Assembly (NCBI RefSeq): GCF_001509585.1
Contig: NZ_LNCI01000004.1
Span: 248,001 to 312,000, forward strand
Direction: 5' to 3'
Source: Tropicimonas marinistellae
GTDB lineage: Bacteria; Pseudomonadota; Alphaproteobacteria; Rhodobacterales; Rhodobacteraceae
Length of the DNA stretch: 64,000 nt
The notes beneath the pieces were generated by a model that saw only the letters and a program-made list of their open reading frames with translations, ran no database searches and was not told where the DNA came from. A program made the position numbers and the translations under genes. Shown one piece after another: positions 52,108 through 62,132 of the stretch; position 1 is the first letter of the stretch; each line of letters starts with the position of its first letter.

Positions 52108-53346
52108 TCATTGCACGTCCACGAAATCGGTTTCCGGCGCCGCCTGGAACGGGCATTCTGCATCCACGAGAGGTGCGGCAACGAGGTGGTCGCCGTTCCA
52201 AACTGCGGGGCCGGAGAGGCACGTGCTCCGCGGCAGGCCGGCGTTGCGCCAGCCCGGCACGGCGTTCAGCCCCGTTTCGCCAAGGCATCGGATATCCATG
52301 CCGTTCGTGAACGGGCCGGATACGCGCCAGCGCCCATCCCATAATTCCCCCGGCAACGCTGGCTTCGCGCGCGCGGCAGCCTCCGGTTCCCGCCCGATGC
52401 GCAGACCTTCGCCGCGTTCCCGGACCAAGCAGCCATGCAGCGTCATGCCAGCGCGCCGCGATGCGCTGTCGCGCATCAAATGCGCCAGCTTCTCCGCCCG
52501 TGGGGCGTATCGCGCCCCGGAAACCCAGCAGAGTGCCGCGACGAGCATCCGGCGTGCAAGGTCTTCCGGCTGCGTCTCGAACACCCCGGGCGCCATGATC
52601 ACATCGCCGCCCTCAGTGCGGCAGTGCCTCCGAACCGTCGTCCGCAGGATCTCCTGCAAGCCCTCCCGGCTACGCCACAGATTGTCCGCCGATCGCGCCA
52701 GCGCTGCCCGCGTCACACCAAGCGTTCCCAGCAGGTCCATCGCCTCCCGAACGCGAACGCGCGCAAATCGGTCGTCCTCATTGGAGGGGTCGTCAATCCA
52801 GCCGATGCTGTTTGCCTGCAACCACTCTCGCAAGGCGGCGCGAGAAACACCGAGAAGTGGCCGGGCAAAGCACACGCCGCCCTGATCGAAGACCGGGCGC
52901 ATTCCCGAGAGCCCATCGAGCCCCGCCCCCCGCGCCAGACCAAGCACGAGGCATTCCGCATTGTCGTCCTGCGTGTGCCCTAAAAGAACCGCCTGCAATC
53001 CGCGCCTTTGCGCCCAGTCACCCAGCAGGCCGTAGCGGGCGCGTCGGGCCCTGTCCTGCAAGTTTCCCTGACCGTCCCAGCCGCGCCAAAGAAGGGTCTC
53101 ATGCCGCAGGCCAAGCGCGGCGGCATCGTCTGCGACCTGCGCCGCTTCCGCCGCCGCCGCCTGTCGGAGCCCGTGATCGACGGTCGCCGCCTCCAGATCG
53201 ACCCCGGCGCGTGCAGCCCAATCTGCCGTGAGATGCATCAGCGCCGTGGAATCGCTTCCACCAGAAACCGCAATCCCCATCCGGCGCGGCAGAGGTCGAG
53301 GCAACAGCGACGCCAGCCTATCGGAGAGGGCGTCTTCCGGCGTCAT
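52108..53346 (-). CDS. tilS: tRNA(Ile)-lysidine synthase
   Basis: The 412-residue enzyme converts C34 of tRNA-Ile2 to lysidine. The PP-loop SGGSDS is at 28-33, followed by ATVDHGLR, LLWRGWDGQGNLQDRARRARY and LGHTQDDNAE. These are the N-type ATP pyrophosphatase signatures of TilS. It is located between cpoB and ftsH, the common alphaproteobacterial arrangement. ATG 53346 precedes the family N-terminus; its ribosome site is weak. Confidence 0.94.
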   Translation of the reverse strand: MTPEDALSDRLASLLPRPLPRRMGIAVSGGSDSTALMHLTADWAARAGVDLEAATVDHGLRQAAAAEAAQVADDAAALGLRHETLLWRGWDGQGNLQDRARRARYGLLGDWAQRRGLQAVLLGHTQDDNAECLVLGLARGAGLDGLSGMRPVFDQGGVCFARPLLGVSRAALREWLQANSIGWIDDPSNEDDRFARVRVREAMDLLGTLGVTRAALARSADNLWRSREGLQEILRTTVRRHCRTEGGDVIMAPGVFETQPEDLARRMLVAALCWVSGARYAPRAEKLAHLMRDSASRRAGMTLHGCLVRERGEGLRIGREPEAAARAKPALPGELWDGRWRVSGPFTNGMDIRCLGETGLNAVPGWRNAGLPRSTCLSGPAVWNGDHLVAAPLVDAECPFQAAPETDFVDVQ

Positions 53347-53413
53347 TCGTGCGAGGTGGATTCACAACAGCGCAGATCGGCGGCGACCCCCGACGATCCG
53401 CCGAAATCGACCT

Positions 53414-54238
53414 CTAGAGGCATCCCAGACCCGAGCGCGCCGTTTCGGCCTGCGCCGCAGCATCGCTTCCGGGAAACCGGCTTCCGACTTCCCCAAGGGT
53501 GATGCAGGCCTCGTTGGATTGGCCCAGTTGCCCGAGGCTCTGGCCAAGACGCAACAACGCCTGGGGCGCTTCGGCCCCGGCAGGATCGGCGGAAAACGCG
53601 TTCAGATAGGCCCGCGCTGCCGGGGCGATCTCTCCCAATTCCGTCAGCGCATCGCCCTGGAAGTAATGCGCCGGCGCCGTCAGCGGCCCGGCCGGATAGG
53701 CCTCGGTGAAGGTCGCAAAGAGGTCCGCGGCGCTACGAAAGCTCCCCTGATCGAGCGCCTCCTTCGCCCGGTCGAAGTCGGCCCGTTCTCCCATCGCGAG
53801 TTGCGCCGACCCGTTGTCGGGCGGTGGCAGCGCCGCCGCTGGCGCCTCCGGCAAGGTACCACCACCAAGCGTCGGCGTATCGCCAAGCGATGCGACATCG
53901 CAGCCGGTCTCCAGTTCACACAGGCGGAACTCGAGATCTCCCACGCGATTCGTTCCGTCGCTCACGATCCTGTCGATACGGAATTCCAACTCTTCGGACT
54001 TCGCCGTCAGTCTCTGCAATTCCGATTCGATGACATCCACCCGGTCAATCAGCGAGGCAGAGGGCGCCGGCACATTGACCGATCCGGTCGTGGAAAGTTC
54101 GCGCTTGAGCGTCTGCAACTCCACATAGAGCACCGAAAGCTCTTGCCGAATATCGGCAAGAGTCTCGCTCCGGTCCTGGGCGTTTCCCGCGATAGGGAGC
54201 AACACCGCGACAGCGGCTGCCAACACGGTCAGGCGCAT
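53414..54238 (-). CDS. cpoB: Cell division coordinator CpoB (YbgF, tol-pal system)
   Basis: The 274-residue periplasmic protein has a Sec signal (MRLTVLAAAVAVLLPIAGNAQ). A trimerising coiled coil follows (LADIRQELSVLYVELQTLKRE, VIESELQRLTAKSEELEFRI). The C-terminal TPR domain (FDRAKEALDQGSFRSAADLF to the end) contains three to four repeats. CpoB links peptidoglycan synthesis with Tol-Pal action at division. Located 10 bases after pal. Confidence 0.93.
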   Translation of the reverse strand: MRLTVLAAAVAVLLPIAGNAQDRSETLADIRQELSVLYVELQTLKRELSTTGSVNVPAPSASLIDRVDVIESELQRLTAKSEELEFRIDRIVSDGTNRVGDLEFRLCELETGCDVASLGDTPTLGGGTLPEAPAAALPPPDNGSAQLAMGERADFDRAKEALDQGSFRSAADLFATFTEAYPAGPLTAPAHYFQGDALTELGEIAPAARAYLNAFSADPAGAEAPQALLRLGQSLGQLGQSNEACITLGEVGSRFPGSDAAAQAETARSGLGCL

Positions 54239-54248
54239 GAGGGTCTCC

Positions 54249-54764
54249 TCAGCTTCCGAGGCCGGCCTGCAGCACCGTCACCGCACGGCGGTTCTGGGCG
54301 TAACAGGCTTCTTCCGAACAAATCTCGATGGGCCGCTCCTTGCCGTAGCTCACAGTCTTCAGGCGCGTACCCGCAACACCGCGGGAAATCAGGTACTCCT
54401 GGACGGCGTTGGCTCGCCGCGCGCCAAGCGCAAGGTTGTATTCGCGGGTGCCCTGCTCGTCGGCGTGGCCTTCGATCGTGGCATTGTAAGCCGTGTTGCT
54501 CGCCATCCAGGCCGCCTGCCCGTCCAATGTCGATTGCGCCGCAGCTGTCAGGCTGGACTGATCCACGGGGAACAGCACACGGTCGCCAACGGCGGCCTGA
54601 AAGTAGGCCGGCGATGTCGGATCGGACGCGCTGCCGGGGGTCACGGCGCCGGATGCGCCCGCACCATAGGGGTCCGAACCGGAGCCGAACCGATTGGCGT
54701 TGGTGCAGGCACTCAGCCCGATTGCACCGATCAGAAGTGCTGCCGTGACGACTGCGTGGGCCAT
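54249..54764 (-). CDS. pal: Peptidoglycan-associated lipoprotein Pal
   Basis: The 171-residue lipoprotein has a lipobox LSAC (Cys near residue 20). The OmpA-like peptidoglycan-binding domain has RVLFPVDQSSLTAAAQSTLD, IEGHADEQGTREYNLALGARRA (split: HADEQGTREYN) and VSYGKERPI. Asp and Arg of the diaminopimelate-binding site are present. ATG 54764 begins the signal peptide; the longer frame runs into the intergenic region. Confidence 0.95.
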   Translation of the reverse strand: MAHAVVTAALLIGAIGLSACTNANRFGSGSDPYGAGASGAVTPGSASDPTSPAYFQAAVGDRVLFPVDQSSLTAAAQSTLDGQAAWMASNTAYNATIEGHADEQGTREYNLALGARRANAVQEYLISRGVAGTRLKTVSYGKERPIEICSEEACYAQNRRAVTVLQAGLGS

Positions 54765-54890
54765 GTGTTTCGCTCCATGACTGCCTTGTTGCCTCAGGCT
54801 GTTCCTAGCACCCCCGAAAGCCATTGGAAACGCCCAGCTTCGCGCAGGGACCGCCGCAGCAGGAATTCCGCCCATCGCGCCGTGCCGTCG

Positions 54891-56222
54891 TCACGGCAGA
54901 AGCGGCGACCACGCGGGGTCGGACGCGGCGCTCGGGGTCGGTAATCTGCGCAGGTTCCGCCCGGAGACATCGACCGTATACAATGCGGGTTGGCCGCCCG
55001 CACCGGCGCTCTCGCGGGTGAACATGATCACCCGACCGTTGGGCGCCCATGTCGGCCCCTCGTCCAGGAAGGAGGCGGTCAACAGCCGCTCCTCAGAGCC
55101 GTCGGTGCGCATGACCCCAATGTGAAACCGGCCCTGGTTCTGCTTGGTAAACGCGATGAGATCGCCGCGCGGCGACCACACCGGCGTGCCGTAGCGCCCC
55201 GGTCCGAAGGAAATCCGCCGCGCCTCGCCGCCGGCCGCCGACATGATGTAGAGCTGCTGCGTCCCGGAGCGGTCGCTCTCGAAGACGATCTGTTTGCCGT
55301 CAGGGGAATAGCTCGGCGCCGTCTCGATGGAGGGCGTATTGGTAAGCTGGACCGGCGCCCCGCCAATTCGCTTGGCGAAGATGTCGGTATTTCCGCCTGT
55401 GGTACGGGAATAGACAACCGTTTCACCATCCGGACCGAAGCGCGGCGCGAAGGTCATCGCCCCTTCCCCGTCCGTCAGAGCCTGTTGGCGAACGTTACCC
55501 ACGCGCATGACGTAGATCTCCGGCTGCCCCGTGGCGTAGGACGTATAGAGCACTCGGTCGCCGGTCGGGGAAAACCGCGGCGCGAGCACGATGGAGGAGC
55601 TGTCCGTCAGGTACTGAACGTTCGCTCCATCGTAATCCATCACCGCCAACCGCTTCTCGCGCGCGTTCTTCGGGCCGCTCTCGGCGACGAACACCACCCG
55701 GCTGTCGAAATACCCACCTTCACCCGTAATCCGGGAATAGACTTGGTCGGCAACCTTGTGTGCCAGCCGCCGCCAGGAATTCGTGGCGCCGCCGAGCCGA
55801 AGCCCCTCGCCAAGCTCGCGTCCGGAAAAGACATCGTAGAGGCGAAACTTGACGGTCGCCCGCCCGCTGCCGTCCACCGAAACCGCTCCCGTGATCAGCG
55901 CCTGGGCATTGATCGCCTTCCAGTCAGCATAGGCAATGGGCGCATCGAAGCTCGTCACACTGCCGATATGTGCCTGCGCCGGTATCTGCCGAAACAGGCC
56001 CGTTCCCTCAAGGTCGGCGGCAATCACGTTCGAAATGTCTGCCGCGAGTTGCGTGGCCGCGGCGTTCTCCGGCAGGAAGGCCGGCAATGCGAAGGGCAGC
56101 GGTTCTATCACGCCCTCGGTAATCTCGATGCGCAAAGGCCCATCCTGGGCGACCGACTCGCCCGGGGCGGTATGCAGGGCAATGACACAAGCGAATACAA
56201 AGGAAATAGCGCGCAGGAACAT
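54891..56222 (-). CDS. tolB: Tol-Pal system translocation protein TolB
   Basis: The 443-residue periplasmic protein starts with a Sec signal ([20 protein letters not shown]). An N-terminal alpha/beta domain is followed by a six-bladed beta-propeller made of repeated blocks such as [30 protein letters not shown] and [14 protein letters not shown]. TolB couples Pal to TolA. The ATG at 56222 gives the signal peptide; the long upstream frame overlaps the tolA end only as a shadow. Confidence 0.95.
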   Translation of the reverse strand: MFLRAISFVFACVIALHTAPGESVAQDGPLRIEITEGVIEPLPFALPAFLPENAAATQLAADISNVIAADLEGTGLFRQIPAQAHIGSVTSFDAPIAYADWKAINAQALITGAVSVDGSGRATVKFRLYDVFSGRELGEGLRLGGATNSWRRLAHKVADQVYSRITGEGGYFDSRVVFVAESGPKNAREKRLAVMDYDGANVQYLTDSSSIVLAPRFSPTGDRVLYTSYATGQPEIYVMRVGNVRQQALTDGEGAMTFAPRFGPDGETVVYSRTTGGNTDIFAKRIGGAPVQLTNTPSIETAPSYSPDGKQIVFESDRSGTQQLYIMSAAGGEARRISFGPGRYGTPVWSPRGDLIAFTKQNQGRFHIGVMRTDGSEERLLTASFLDEGPTWAPNGRVIMFTRESAGAGGQPALYTVDVSGRNLRRLPTPSAASDPAWSPLLP

Positions 56223-56326
56223 GGGTTTGGCCCCCTTCTGTCTGGGCTGAACTTCGTGACGCCGCAGCGCCTGGTCGCCGCCGCGATGCGGTCGCGGCGC
56301 AGTCCGGATGCGGTGCGATGCTATCA

Positions 56327-57541
56327 TCATCGCACCCTCATCTGCTCGGGATTGAAGATCATCTCGATTTCCTGCCACTGCGCGAATTTCTCGGCCGGCA
56401 GGTCGTAACCGCCACTGCCACACCGGATGATCGCCCGTCGGGCAGCCTCGTAGGCACGGTTCGCGGCGGCCTCGGTGCCTCCCTCGAACTCTATCATGCG
56501 AATGGAGGCGGTGTCGGGGGTCGCGTCCTGGTTCATGCGCACGAACACAGTCACCGTCACCCGTTGCGCCTCGGAACTCAGCGAACCGATGTTCCAGCAT
56601 TTCTGCACGCCGATCCGCAGCGCGTCTTTCTCGCCCGCCGTCATGGGCGGACCGGTCGGAGCGCTGCCCGTCCCGCGCTCGGCCTGGGATGTATCCGCTC
56701 CACCGGCGCTCTCGGCCACGGCTTCGGCCACCGCGGCGGCAATGGCATCCTCGGCAACGTCCGCGGGCGCTTGTTGCGACGCCGTATCCGGCGGGTCGTC
56801 CTGCACGGGCTCGGCCGCGGGTGCCGGTGGCGCGGGTTGGCGAGGCCGGCTTGCCGGCCGGGGCGAGCCGGTCGGGGCAAGTGCAGCCACGGCGCCGCCT
56901 GCGTCCGGCGTCGCGTCCGGTTGGATCGCCGTCACCGCCGCTTCCGGCGCGGTTGCCTCGCGGGGCTCCTCCGGTTCTGCAGCCTCCGTCCCCTCATCCG
57001 GTCGCCGCGCTTCCTGAACCTCATCGGCAATCGCCGCATCCGGCTCGGGTGGCGCCGAAGGTTCCGGCGCGATGCGCGGCGCGGACCGGGGCGCGGGCGC
57101 CGCCTCGGGCGCGAGCACGACGGCAGCGCCATCCGGCGCTTCCGGCGCAGTCGGTGCAGGGGGGGCCACGGCGGTCACATCGGCCTGTGGCACTTCCAGT
57201 GTTTCGGCAACCTCCGGCGCGACCTCCGGCGCTTCGGGAACAACCTCCTCCGGCGCCACGACTTCCTCCGGTTGCACCTCCGGCGCCGGTGTCTCGGGTG
57301 CGCTCTCCGGTTCGGACGGAGCGTCCGGCACGGCTGGCGTTTCCGGTGTATCGGGCGCGGCACTCCCGGCAGCCTGCATGGCTGCGAGTTGCTCTCCCGA
57401 AATCAGCGTGACCTCGGTGAATTCCATCGGCTCGCGCCGGTCGAACGAGAGGAACCCTCCGAACAGCATCCACAGGATCAGCCCGGCATGGGCGGCGCCC
57501 GAGATCTTCACCCCGGTATTCATGACCGCCGTCTCAGCCAT
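56327..57541 (-). CDS. tolA: TolA-like protein of the Tol-Pal system
   Basis: The 404-residue protein has one N-terminal membrane helix ([18 protein letters not shown]). A very long Ala/Pro/Glu-rich domain of about 240 residues follows, then a C-terminal TolA/TonB-like globular part ([45 protein letters not shown]). The two C-terminal cysteines (CWN, IRC) fit the TolA-domain disulphide. The central part is Pro/Glu-rich and not the usual helical KA repeats. ATG 57541 overlaps the tolR stop by 8 bases; ATG 57523 is an alternative. Confidence 0.9.
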   Translation of the reverse strand: MAETAVMNTGVKISGAAHAGLILWMLFGGFLSFDRREPMEFTEVTLISGEQLAAMQAAGSAAPDTPETPAVPDAPSEPESAPETPAPEVQPEEVVAPEEVVPEAPEVAPEVAETLEVPQADVTAVAPPAPTAPEAPDGAAVVLAPEAAPAPRSAPRIAPEPSAPPEPDAAIADEVQEARRPDEGTEAAEPEEPREATAPEAAVTAIQPDATPDAGGAVAALAPTGSPRPASRPRQPAPPAPAAEPVQDDPPDTASQQAPADVAEDAIAAAVAEAVAESAGGADTSQAERGTGSAPTGPPMTAGEKDALRIGVQKCWNIGSLSSEAQRVTVTVFVRMNQDATPDTASIRMIEFEGGTEAAANRAYEAARRAIIRCGSGGYDLPAEKFAQWQEIEMIFNPEQMRVR

Positions 57542-58013
57542 CCCCGCCATCGAATGTCGGACCCCCGGCATCCGTCACGAGGCCGATATTGGAGAATCCG
57601 CCGGCATTCAGCGCCCCCATCACCTGCACCACGCGCTCATAGGGAATGGTTCCGTCCGCACGCAGGAACACCTTGTCGTCCGAGCGTTCCGCCGCCACCG
57701 CACGTAATCTCGGAATGAGATCCGCTTCCGGAACCGACGTTGTCATGATGGACACCTCGCCGTCGGCGGCAAGCGTAACCACCAGCGGTTCCTGCTGTTC
57801 GTGCGGCAGCGCCTGCGCCGCGGTCTTGGGCAATTCCACCGGGACGCCAACCGTCAACATCGGCGCTGCCACCATGAAGATGATCAGCAGCACCAGCATC
57901 ACATCGACGAAGGGTGTGACGTTGATCTCCGACATCGCCTTCGGATGCCGCCGCGCCCGCCGCCGACGCCGTGTGGTGCCCGTGTTCTCGGCTTTGACAA
58001 CCCCCGCACCCAT
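57534..58013 (-). CDS. tolR: Tol-Pal system protein TolR
   Basis: The 159-residue ExbD/TolR protein has a basic N-terminal tail, the INVTPFVDVMLVLLIIFMV membrane helix with the proton-path Asp, and the periplasmic dimer domain ending LVTDAGG. The stator of the Tol motor with TolQ. Located 3 bases after tolQ. Confidence 0.95.
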   Translation of the reverse strand: MGAGVVKAENTGTTRRRRRARRHPKAMSEINVTPFVDVMLVLLIIFMVAAPMLTVGVPVELPKTAAQALPHEQQEPLVVTLAADGEVSIMTTSVPEADLIPRLRAVAAERSDDKVFLRADGTIPYERVVQVMGALNAGGFSNIGLVTDAGGPTFDGGDG

Positions 58014-58016
58014 GGT

Positions 58017-58712
58017 TCAGCTATCCAGTTGCCGCGAGAGAATGGTGGAAAACTCGTCGGCGAAACTCTCGTAGCCGCCGACGATCCGGTCGCTGTCAGA
58101 ACTCAGCTTGTTGTAGAAGATCACCGCCGGAATCGCCGCGAGCAGGCCGAGCGCGGTTGCGACCAGCGCCTCCGAGATGCCCGGCGCCACCACCGCCAGG
58201 TTGGTATTCTGGGCGATCGCAATCTCCTCGAAGGCGTTCTTGATGCCCCAGACCGTGCCGAAAAGCCCGATGAACGGCGCGGTGGACCCGGTCGTGGCCA
58301 GAAATCCGAGCCCGCGATTCAGGTTCTCGGCCTCCTTGGCAATGGCCACATCCATCGACCGGTCGATCCGCGCCTGCGCGCCGGCGATCAGGCCACCATC
58401 CTCACGGTGCGAGCGCCGCCATTCGATCATGCCAGCCGAAAAGATACGCTGCGACGCGCCCTTGGGCTCCGACCCGATCTCGTCGAACAATTCGTCGAGC
58501 GGTTCGCCGGACCAGAATTGACCGTCAAACGCGTCGGACTCCCGCCGCGCCAGCCGGTAGCCGATATGCTTCTGAATGATGATCGCCCAGGCCCAGAAGG
58601 ACGCACCGATCAGCATGAGCATGACCAGCTTTACCGTGAATGTGGCGCGGGCAAAGAGCGCCCACATCGAGAAGTCCATCTCCGTTGCGAGGGGGAGAGT
58701 CGAGGGATCCAT
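58017..58712 (-). CDS. tolQ: Tol-Pal system protein TolQ
   Basis: The 231-residue ExbB/MotA-type protein has three membrane helices, with the conserved GLLAAIPAVIFYN in the last and APFIGLFGTVWGIKNAF in the second. It forms the proton channel of the Tol motor with TolR. ATG 58712; first gene of the tolQRAB-pal run, 178 bases after ybgC. Confidence 0.96.
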   Translation of the reverse strand: MDPSTLPLATEMDFSMWALFARATFTVKLVMLMLIGASFWAWAIIIQKHIGYRLARRESDAFDGQFWSGEPLDELFDEIGSEPKGASQRIFSAGMIEWRRSHREDGGLIAGAQARIDRSMDVAIAKEAENLNRGLGFLATTGSTAPFIGLFGTVWGIKNAFEEIAIAQNTNLAVVAPGISEALVATALGLLAAIPAVIFYNKLSSDSDRIVGGYESFADEFSTILSRQLDS

Positions 58713-58890
58713 GCTGTCTGCTCGTTATCTTCGCCGCTCTGTTGGCGGCCATCCTTGGCGCGCAATTTATCCCCATTGCCCGGGAAAGGCCAACAAGAAG
58801 GCAAGGCCGCAACGGATTTTGACCGCCTCCTCCGCGCCGCCCGCAAGCAACTGCGCGGATATCCGCCGGCACCGCGCCCGCCCGCCGGCG

Positions 58891-59283
58891 TCAATCGACC
58901 ATTTTCGCCCGGATTTCCGCAGGCAGGCGTACCGGACGGCCGCTCTGCCCCATCGTCGCCACCAGAACGCGCGCGGAAAAGAGAACCTGCTCGCCGCGCA
59001 GAACGCGCTGATCCATGACGAAGCTCGCGCCCTTGAGATCCGCCAAGACGGTTTCCACCGTCAGCACATCGTCGAGCCGGGCCGACGAGAGATAGTCGGC
59101 CTCCACCCGCCGCACCACGAAGACGATCCCGTGATCATCCTTCAACACGTTCTGATCCACGCCGATCTGCCGCACCCACTCCGACCGTCCGCGCTCGATG
59201 AACTTCAGGTAGTTCGCGTAGTAGACAATCCCCGCCATATCGGTGTCTTCGTAATAGACGCGCAGGGTGTGGAAATGCGGCAT
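58891..59283 (-). CDS. ybgC: Tol-pal associated acyl-CoA thioesterase YbgC
   Basis: The 130-residue hotdog-fold thioesterase has the active-site block YYEDTDMAGIVYYANYLKF (Asp and Tyr of YbgC) and ERGRSEW. It is the usual first gene of the tol-pal cluster; it hydrolyses short-chain acyl-CoA or acyl-ACP in vitro. ATG 59283 gives the standard start (HTLRVYYEDTD). Confidence 0.94.
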   Translation of the reverse strand: MPHFHTLRVYYEDTDMAGIVYYANYLKFIERGRSEWVRQIGVDQNVLKDDHGIVFVVRRVEADYLSSARLDDVLTVETVLADLKGASFVMDQRVLRGEQVLFSARVLVATMGQSGRPVRLPAEIRAKMVD

Positions 59284-59549
59284 GAGTGGCGCTCCGGGTC
59301 AGTCACCGGCGGGCTACGCCTTTCCCACACGCTCTGCAAGGGCCACTCCGGCGCCGCGCGCTGACCTGCCCGTGCCAGCCGCGCAGGCGGGCGGGCATTG
59401 GCGACACGCAGGTGGTCGCTCTCGATCTCGCCCAATATCCGTCCGGCAATCTCGCCGGTGAACCTGTCATCCTCTGCCCCGGTCTGATGGGCCGCGCGCG
59501 TCGAGTCTGCCCGTGCAAATGCGCGTCGACCAGCAGTCCCAATAGCCGA

Positions 59550-60179
59550 TCAGCCGTCCCGCGCCGGCATCCTCGCCGCAAGGCGGAGCGCATGGCTGGC
59601 ATCCCGCGCGACAGCGGGCATCACCGGATCATAGGAGGCCCGAATAACGTCGGCGATCTCCGGCCGAAGGATGACCTGTCCATTGGTCGCGCGGGCGAGT
59701 GGCGAACGGGCGCGGAAGGCCGAGTTAGACCAAAGCAGGATGGCCTGCGCCATTTGTGCCAACGCGAGTTCGTCGGCCGGAACCTCCTGCATCGCGGCAT
59801 CCATGCGGAGGAAGACCACACAGGCCCGGATCGCCCCGCTCGGCTCGAATCGAAACACGCGGTATTGCCGCGCCCCTTCGGCGTCCAGTCGCGCAACCAG
59901 GCCCTCCAGCCCCGGCACGAGCCCGCCAAGGTCCGGGACCGCCAGCAACTCCCGCCAATCGCGAAAGAAGAAGACCATGAGGTTGGCCCCCATCTCCGGG
60001 TCGGTCTCCGCCATCTTGTGTCCGGCCAGCGCCACCACCGCTTCACAGGCCCCCTTGACCACGGCAAGGGTTTCCTCCTGAACCCCGAAAACCACCGGAA
60101 CGATCGGTCGTTCCCAACGGGCGAAGCGATAGGCCCCATCGGCATCCGTGAAAAGTGCCCCGATCTGCTCGACTGTCAT
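59550..60179 (-). CDS. Conserved hypothetical protein between ruvB and ybgC
   Basis: The 209-residue cytoplasmic protein starts TVEQIGALFTDADGAYRFARW and has the block PIVPVVFGVQEETLAVVKGA, with GANLMVFFFRDWRELLAVPDL in the middle. No catalytic motif or membrane segment is visible. I recall genes of this type next to ybgC/ruvB in Rhodobacterales but do not know a function. ATG 60179 was chosen because the region upstream contains an intergenic repeat element. Confidence 0.75.
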   Translation of the reverse strand: MTVEQIGALFTDADGAYRFARWERPIVPVVFGVQEETLAVVKGACEAVVALAGHKMAETDPEMGANLMVFFFRDWRELLAVPDLGGLVPGLEGLVARLDAEGARQYRVFRFEPSGAIRACVVFLRMDAAMQEVPADELALAQMAQAILLWSNSAFRARSPLARATNGQVILRPEIADVIRASYDPVMPAVARDASHALRLAARMPARDG

Positions 60180-60225
60180 CCACGTCCCCTTTCGCGCGCG
60201 TCCATTCCGGAGCCCATCGGACTGT

Positions 60226-60290
60226 TTCTTCTGTCCGAGAAATATCCTCAGGGGGAGCGCCGCATGGCGCGGGGGCAGACTGCCCCCTCC
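60226..60290 (-). repeat. Intergenic repeat, family 2 copy A (reverse orientation)
   Basis: Read on the minus strand: a GGGGGCAG..CTGCCCCC-type hairpin, a second GC hairpin, then CCCTGAGGATATTTCTC with GGACAGAAGA. The same element is found on the plus strand at 61379-61446. It lies between ruvB and the hypothetical gene. Confidence 0.75.
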
Positions 60291-60312
60291 CACCGTCACG
60301 CCCGGGCCGCCC

Positions 60313-61344
60313 TCACTCGAAGAGCGCGCCCTGCCCCGGCGCCTTCGGCGGCGCAATCCCCAGGTGCCGCCAGGCTTTCTGAGCCAGCATCCGCCCACGC
60401 GGGGTACGCTGGATCAGACCCTGCTGCAACAGATAGGGCTCAATCACCTCCTCCAGCGCGTCGCGGCTCTCGCTCAGCGCCGCCGACATCGTCTCGACGC
60501 CAACTGGGCCGCCGCCGTAGTTTTCCGCGATCAGCCGGAGATACCTCCGGTCCGCGCCGTCGAGCCCAAGCTCGTCGACCCCCAGCCGCGTCAGGGCATT
60601 GTCGGCGAGCGCCCTGGTCAGCCGTCCGTCGCCCTCCACGAGCGCGAAATCCACCACACGCCGCAGGAGACGGCCGGCGATCCGCGGTGTCCCCCGCGAA
60701 CGCGCGGCAATCTCGCGTGTGCCTTCGGCTTCGGCCGGCAGCCCCAACAACCGGGCGTTTCGGGTGACGATCTCGTGCAACTCGTCGACGGTGTAGAATT
60801 GCAAGCGCGTCGGTATTCCGAACCGGTCGCGCAACGGCGTCGTCAACAAGCCGAGCCGTGTCGTTGCCCCGACCAGCGTGAAGGGCTGCAACTCGATCCG
60901 CACGGTGCGCGCCGCCGGTCCCTCGCCGATCACCAGGTCGAGTTCGAAATCTTCCATTGCCGGGTAAAGCACTTCTTCGACCACCGGGTTCAGGCGGTGG
61001 ATCTCGTCGATGAAGAGGACGTCGCGCGCCTCGAGGTTGGTCAGGATCGCGGCAAGATCTCCGGGCCGGGCGAGGACGGGGCCCGATGTCATGCGGAAAT
61101 TCACGCCAAGTTCCCGGGCGACGATCTGCGCCAATGTCGTCTTGCCGAGGCCCGGCGGGCCGTGGAACAGCGTGTGGTCCATTGCCTCGCCGCGCCGCCG
61201 CGCGCTTTCGACGAAGACGGCGAGGTTGGCGCGCGCCTCCGCCTGGCCAATGAACTCCGTCAGCGCCTGCGGGCGCAGCGCGCGGTCTTCCGCGCCATCT
61301 TCGGGCCGGCTCTCGGCGCGCAGGATCGGATCCGGGTCGGTCAT
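60313..61344 (-). CDS. ruvB: Holliday junction branch migration ATPase RuvB
   Basis: The 343-residue AAA+ motor protein has Walker A GPPGLGKT (62-69), Walker [12 protein letters not shown], sensor 1 [10 protein letters not shown] and the arginine-finger region PLRDRFGI. The C-terminal winged helix ([17 protein letters not shown]) binds DNA. With RuvA and RuvC it processes Holliday junctions. Separated from ruvA by 122 bases that contain repeat family 2 copy B. Confidence 0.97.
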   Translation of the reverse strand: MTDPDPILRAESRPEDGAEDRALRPQALTEFIGQAEARANLAVFVESARRRGEAMDHTLFHGPPGLGKTTLAQIVARELGVNFRMTSGPVLARPGDLAAILTNLEARDVLFIDEIHRLNPVVEEVLYPAMEDFELDLVIGEGPAARTVRIELQPFTLVGATTRLGLLTTPLRDRFGIPTRLQFYTVDELHEIVTRNARLLGLPAEAEGTREIAARSRGTPRIAGRLLRRVVDFALVEGDGRLTRALADNALTRLGVDELGLDGADRRYLRLIAENYGGGPVGVETMSAALSESRDALEEVIEPYLLQQGLIQRTPRGRMLAQKAWRHLGIAPPKAPGQGALFE

Positions 61345-61378
61345 GCAACGCCCCTTGCGTGGCGGCGGCGGGCCGGCC

Positions 61379-61446
61379 AGAGGGGGGCCGTCTGCCCCCC
61401 GCGCGCCGGTGGCGCGCCCCCCCCGAGGATATTTTCAGACAGAAGA
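61379..61446 (+). repeat. Intergenic repeat, family 2 copy B
   Basis: A GGGGGGC..GCCCCCC hairpin, a GCGCGCC / GGCGCGC hairpin, then GAGGATATTTTCAGACAGAAGA-type sequence (61425-61446; written here in parts GAGGATATTTTC and GACAGAAGA). It is the inverted counterpart of copy A; together they flank ruvB. Confidence 0.75.
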
Positions 61447-61466
61447 CAGGCGGAATCTGGCATCGG

Positions 61467-62132
61467 CTATCCCGTCGGGGCGAGGAGTTTGAGGGCGGCG
61501 CGGATCAGCGTGGGGGTGTCGGCCTCAGGGGTATCCATCTGGGCCTGCGCAACCGCGGCGGCGGCTTCGCCCGGCTGGTAGCCGAGGTTCGCAAGCGCCG
61601 AAAGGGCATCCGATTGCGCCACGGGGCCCGGGCGCGGCGGGTTCACGCTCGGCGATGGCGCCGCCGTCTCCGTCGCCATCGTCGGAGCCGGTTCGACGAC
61701 ATCCGAATGCGCGCCCGCCATGGCCATCGCCGCCGGTGCCTTGTCCTTGAGTTCATTGACCACGCGCTGCGCGAGCTTCGGGCCGACCCCGGGCGCGGCA
61801 CGGATCGCCGACCAATCTCCAAGCGCTATTGCGCGGCCGGTGCCATCGGCCCCCAGCGCGCCGAGAATTGCCATGCTCGCCTTGGCACCAATCCCCTGCA
61901 CGGAGGTCAGCAGGCGGTGCCATTCCTTTTCCTGGAGGGTCGGGAACCCGAACAGCTGCAGCAGGTCTTCGCGCACGACCAGATCGGTGTAGAGAGCGGA
62001 GAATTCGCCGGTCGGCGGCAAGGACATGAGCGTTCGTTCCGAGACGAATACGATGTAGCCAACCCCGCCGACATCCAGCAGCACATGGTCCGGGCCGCGA
62101 TAGTCGATCCGTCCCGCCAGGCGCCCGATCAT
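61467..62132 (-). CDS. ruvA: Holliday junction branch migration protein RuvA
   Basis: The 221-residue protein has the OB-fold start [20 protein letters not shown], the two helix-hairpin-helix motifs around [13 protein letters not shown] and [13 protein letters not shown], and the C-terminal RuvB-binding domain ([17 protein letters not shown]). It binds four-way junctions as a tetramer. ATG overlaps the ruvC stop (ATGA). Confidence 0.96.
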   Translation of the reverse strand: MIGRLAGRIDYRGPDHVLLDVGGVGYIVFVSERTLMSLPPTGEFSALYTDLVVREDLLQLFGFPTLQEKEWHRLLTSVQGIGAKASMAILGALGADGTGRAIALGDWSAIRAAPGVGPKLAQRVVNELKDKAPAAMAMAGAHSDVVEPAPTMATETAAPSPSVNPPRPGPVAQSDALSALANLGYQPGEAAAAVAQAQMDTPEADTPTLIRAALKLLAPTG

